64,000 nucleotides of DNA, taken from JBGCED01 sp045106055. GTDB lineage: Bacteria > Pseudomonadota > Alphaproteobacteria > CBDDJK01. The notes under the pieces were generated by a model. It saw only the letters and a program-made list of their open reading frames with translations, made no database searches and was not told where the DNA came from. Location: assembly GCA_045106055.1 (NCBI GenBank), contig JBGCED010000025.1:1-64000 (forward strand), in the 5' to 3' direction. A program made the position numbers and the translations under genes. Shown in pieces: positions 61,549 through 64,000 of this stretch. The stretch's first letter is position 1. Each line of letters begins with the position of its first letter.

Positions 61549-62466
61549 TTAAAATCCCGATTGATTAAGCAAATAAAAGCCAATGGATGTTGCGTCTGAT
61601 TCGGTGAGCTTGCTGGTGCTGTGATCCACAAATTCAGCCATGGAGCCACCAAACGCATCACCATCCATTAAAATTCCTGTCTTTAGTGCAAAGGCAATAT
61701 CATCGGCGGTCCATCCTTGCTGGTTTAAGCTGGATTCCTCAATTGAAGGCACTTTTTTGCCGTCCATTCCAATTCCGCCCGCAAGATAAAGATCGGTCTT
61801 TTCCCCGCCCAATATGCCGCGCGGTGTATGGCATGCCCCGCAATGGCTTACCGCATTCACCAAATAGCGTCCGCGCTGCCATTGATCGATTTCAGCCTGA
61901 TTAAGGGTGGTTGGCGGTGTGCTGCTGGCGGGCTGGACATGTTCAAAAAACAAGGTTTTCCACCCGCCTTGCAACATGCGGACAGAAAAGGGGAAAATAA
62001 CTTCATTCGGCTTGGAGGGAACAGGATGGGCGGTGCTTGCCATCAGTGCGCCATAAAGATCAACCATATCTTGATCCGACATGAATTGATAATATTGATA
62101 AGGCAAAGCAGGGAAATAATGCTGGGATGTTGGCGAAATGCCTTGCTTCATCGCATTTGCAAATTGCACAATATCCCATTTGCCAATGCCATGATCAACA
62201 TCGCTTGTGATATTTGGCGTGATAAAATTGCCAAATTTGGTGGATAAGATAACCCCGCCCGCTAAATCCAGATCGCTATTTTCAGCCGTATGGCAGCCAG
62301 CGCATCCTGCAACATTCAATAAATACGCGCCATTATCCAGATTTGGAATTAATTCATGGTAGGCTGCATAATCCTTGGATTGCGGACGCGTAAACCACCC
62401 GCCAGCAATTGCCAGCACCATCAAGATTCCAACAATAAGCCTTAATTTTATAAATTGCGGGCGCAT
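61549..62466 (-). CDS. Di-haem c-type cytochrome
   Basis: 305 aa. One N-terminal membrane anchor or uncleaved signal (LIVGILMVLAIAGGWF), then two CxxCH haem sites: VAGCAGCHTAEN near residue 54 and VSHCGACHTPRG near residue 212. The pattern RYLVNAVSHCGACHTPRG and LAGG.....G.....PNIT resembles cytochrome subunits of membrane dehydrogenases (alcohol, aldehyde, gluconate type), which usually have three haems; here there are two. Exported and active on the periplasmic side. It follows a cytochrome c'-like gene after 15 bp. No dehydrogenase gene is nearby. Confidence 0.9.
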   Translation of the reverse strand: MRPQFIKLRLIVGILMVLAIAGGWFTRPQSKDYAAYHELIPNLDNGAYLLNVAGCAGCHTAENSDLDLAGGVILSTKFGNFITPNITSDVDHGIGKWDIVQFANAMKQGISPTSQHYFPALPYQYYQFMSDQDMVDLYGALMASTAHPVPSKPNEVIFPFSVRMLQGGWKTLFFEHVQPASSTPPTTLNQAEIDQWQRGRYLVNAVSHCGACHTPRGILGGEKTDLYLAGGIGMDGKKVPSIEESSLNQQGWTADDIAFALKTGILMDGDAFGGSMAEFVDHSTSKLTESDATSIGFYLLNQSGF

Positions 62467-62481
62467 TTGCGTTTTAACGGC

Positions 62482-63042
62482 TTAATCTGCGCGGTAAGCT
62501 TTATGGCAAGCACTGCAATTTTGTGCCATTAAGCGAAAGGAAACATCAGGCGCAAGCCCAGATAAAACCGATAAATCTTTCTTCTCAGCATCGCTTAACA
62601 TTGAAATTTCGCCCATTGGATCATCGCTGCGCGGATTATTGGCAGAAAGCGCAAGCGCTTGCGCATATAGCCCAACTTCTTGTGCAAGCGCGCTGAAATT
62701 ATCCCATTCTTGCCAAATAATGGGCAAGGCTTCCGAATCATCAATGATGCTGTCTTTTGTGAAAGTCAGGGTCATTTTATCCCCCGCTTGATCGGCAATG
62801 ATGCTTGCAGCTTTGGCTAGTTCATCGCCATTATATTCAATTTTGCCGCGAAACATGCCCGCAATGGTTTTCATGGATTTTCCATAAGATTTCATTAAAA
62901 CCTGCCGCGCTTCATAGGCTTGGCTGGGGGTTAGATCGCTTGCATAAAGCTTGTTCATATTTAGGGCTGCCACCATGGTTACAGCGGTTACAGCAATCAG
63001 CCCGATAAACCCATACATCCATTTTGTGCGATTAAGATTCAT
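62482..63042 (-). CDS. Cytochrome c'/c556-like protein
   Basis: 186 aa. N-terminal helix (YGFIGLIAVTAVTMVAAL) that serves as signal or anchor, a four-helix-bundle-like middle (QAYEARQVLMKSYGKSMKTI, ADQAGDKMTLTFTKDS, ALPIIWQEWDNFSALAQE), and the haem site CSACHKAYRAD at the very C-terminus, the layout of cytochrome c' and c556. The conserved R/K after CHxxY is present. Likely role in periplasmic electron transfer or gas binding. In an operon with the di-haem cytochrome; divergent from pgk. Confidence 0.88.
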   Translation of the reverse strand: MNLNRTKWMYGFIGLIAVTAVTMVAALNMNKLYASDLTPSQAYEARQVLMKSYGKSMKTIAGMFRGKIEYNGDELAKAASIIADQAGDKMTLTFTKDSIIDDSEALPIIWQEWDNFSALAQEVGLYAQALALSANNPRSDDPMGEISMLSDAEKKDLSVLSGLAPDVSFRLMAQNCSACHKAYRAD

Positions 63043-63157
63043 TATTTTTTACCTTTATTTTGATTTTAATTGATATGCTATTTTTTTATCATAGTTTACT
63101 TTTGATCATAAATCATCTAAATTTTATGCAATAATACACCAAAATTTGGAGTGCCTG

Positions 63158-64000
63158 ATGAAAAACCTACCCCTATTACGCAACCTTAACCCCTTAACCC
63201 ATAAAAAAATATTGGTGCGATTGGATTTAAATGTGCCGATTAAGGATGGGGTGATTGGTGATAGAACGCGGATTGAACGGGCAATTCCAACCTTGAAATA
63301 TATGTTGGATGGCGGGGCGAAGATTGCCATTTGCAGCCATCTTGGCAGACCAAAGGGCAAAGCGATGCCTGAATTTAGCCTAAGGCCATTGCTTGCGCCT
63401 TTAAGCGATTTGTTGGGGGTGAAATTGGGCTTTGTGGATGATCTTTATCAAAGCGATTCGGCGCATTATTTTGATGAAAGCAATATTGTCTTATTTGAAA
63501 ATTTACGCTTTCACAGCGCGGAAACAGAGAATGATCCTGATTTTGCAAAAAGATTAGCCGCTGGCTTTGATTATTATGTGAATGATGCTTTTTCCTGCGC
63601 GCATCGCGCCCATGCTTCGGTGCATGGCATTGTGGATATGCTGCCAAGCGTTGCAGGGCTTAGCCTTGAAGCAGAGGTGAATGCGCTATCGTCTGCGCTG
63701 AATGACCCCAAGCGCCCCGTAATGGCGGTGATTGGCGGTGCGAAAATATCAACAAAAATCCCTGTGCTTGAATTTTTATTAAGCAAATTGGATTATATGG
63801 TGATTGGCGGCGGAATGGCAAATGGGTTCTTGGCAGCACAAGGCAAGAATATCGGCAAATCCCTTTGTGAACAGGATATGATCCCGACCGCAGCAAAAAT
63901 TATGAACATGGCAGCGGCTGCGAATTGCGAAATCCTATTGCCGCTGGATGCTGCGGTGGCAACCAAATTTGAAGCGGGTCAGCCAAGAATTGAACGGATG
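63158..64000 (+). CDS. pgk: Phosphoglycerate kinase, 5' part (runs off the window)
   Basis: Glycolytic/Calvin-cycle kinase. 281 codons are visible from an ATG at 63158 preceded by TTGGAG; the frame is open to the end. Motifs: KILVRLDLNVPIKDG, RTRIERAIPTLKYML, CSHLGRPKGK, NIVLFENLRFH, DYYVNDAFSCAHRAHAS, PVMAVIGGAKISTKI and MVIGGGMANGFLAAQG. About 120 residues of the C-terminal ATP domain are missing. A plausible promoter lies upstream (TTGATC 63102-63107, TATGCA 63125-63130, 17-bp spacer). Confidence 0.97.
   Translation, partial: MKNLPLLRNLNPLTHKKILVRLDLNVPIKDGVIGDRTRIERAIPTLKYMLDGGAKIAICSHLGRPKGKAMPEFSLRPLLAPLSDLLGVKLGFVDDLYQSDSAHYFDESNIVLFENLRFHSAETENDPDFAKRLAAGFDYYVNDAFSCAHRAHASVHGIVDMLPSVAGLSLEAEVNALSSALNDPKRPVMAVIGGAKISTKIPVLEFLLSKLDYMVIGGGMANGFLAAQGKNIGKSLCEQDMIPTAAKIMNMAAAANCEILLPLDAAVATKFEAGQPRIERM

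Overview
The window looks like a chromosome segment of an alphaproteobacterium of moderate GC (mid-40s percent, judged by eye). The evidence is the gene content: an NDUFA12-type complex I accessory gene, an F0 operon with paired b' and b subunits split from F1, SURF1-thrC-M16 peptidase in that order, an SRP RNA gene just upstream of dnaX, and FrcBCA-type sugar uptake. A marine, SAR116-like lineage would fit, but this is inference only. Almost all of the sequence is ordinary core genome. No IS element, integrase, prophage, CRISPR array, tRNA or rRNA gene was seen.

Layout. 1-13.5 kb (mostly minus strand): 5' part of dnaX, SRP RNA (ffs), dapB-hpt, comEC, an EVE protein, M16 peptidase, thrC, an MscS channel, SURF1, an L,D-transpeptidase (plus), then a large FtsX/YbbP-type permease and def. 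13.6-19.2 kb (plus): NDUFA12, two MlaD-type proteins, dapD, and the nucleoside salvage genes punA-deoA-deoB. 19.2-36.3 kb (minus): a compact dcw cell-wall and division cluster, mraZ-rsmH-ftsL-ftsI-murE-murF-mraY-murD-ftsW-murG-murC-murB-ddl-ftsQ-ftsA. It stops at ftsA with no ftsZ and runs tail to tail into deoB. dapB, dapD and the meso-DAP motif of MurE fit together as one peptidoglycan precursor supply. 36.3-42.1 kb: a 57-residue basic protein, a repeat array, yejBEF peptide importer genes, and fliP-fliO. 42.2-44.8 kb (plus): atpI-atpB-atpE-atpF'-atpF. 45.2-49.6 kb (plus): rpsB-tsf-pyrH-frr-uppS-rbfA.

49.6-64 kb is more accessory: a GT-A-like protein, 5-hydroxyisourate hydrolase, a lipoprotein plus a periplasmic coiled-coil protein of unknown function, an unknown protein paired with a Panacea/SocA-like protein, the frcBCA importer, a MOSC protein, an M24 aminopeptidase, a formyltransferase-fold protein lacking the catalytic His and Asp, a divergent sulfotransferase, two c-type cytochromes and the first part of pgk.

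The most unusual signals are non-coding. Two intergenic arrays 26 kb apart (10251-10392 and 36738-37035), both between convergent genes, are built from one shared modular repeat. Full copies carry two back-to-back 16-nt hairpins whose stems differ between copies but stay paired. Four decamer-spaced TGGGN-like motifs upstream of mraZ look like its own operator. Paired helices precede rpsB.
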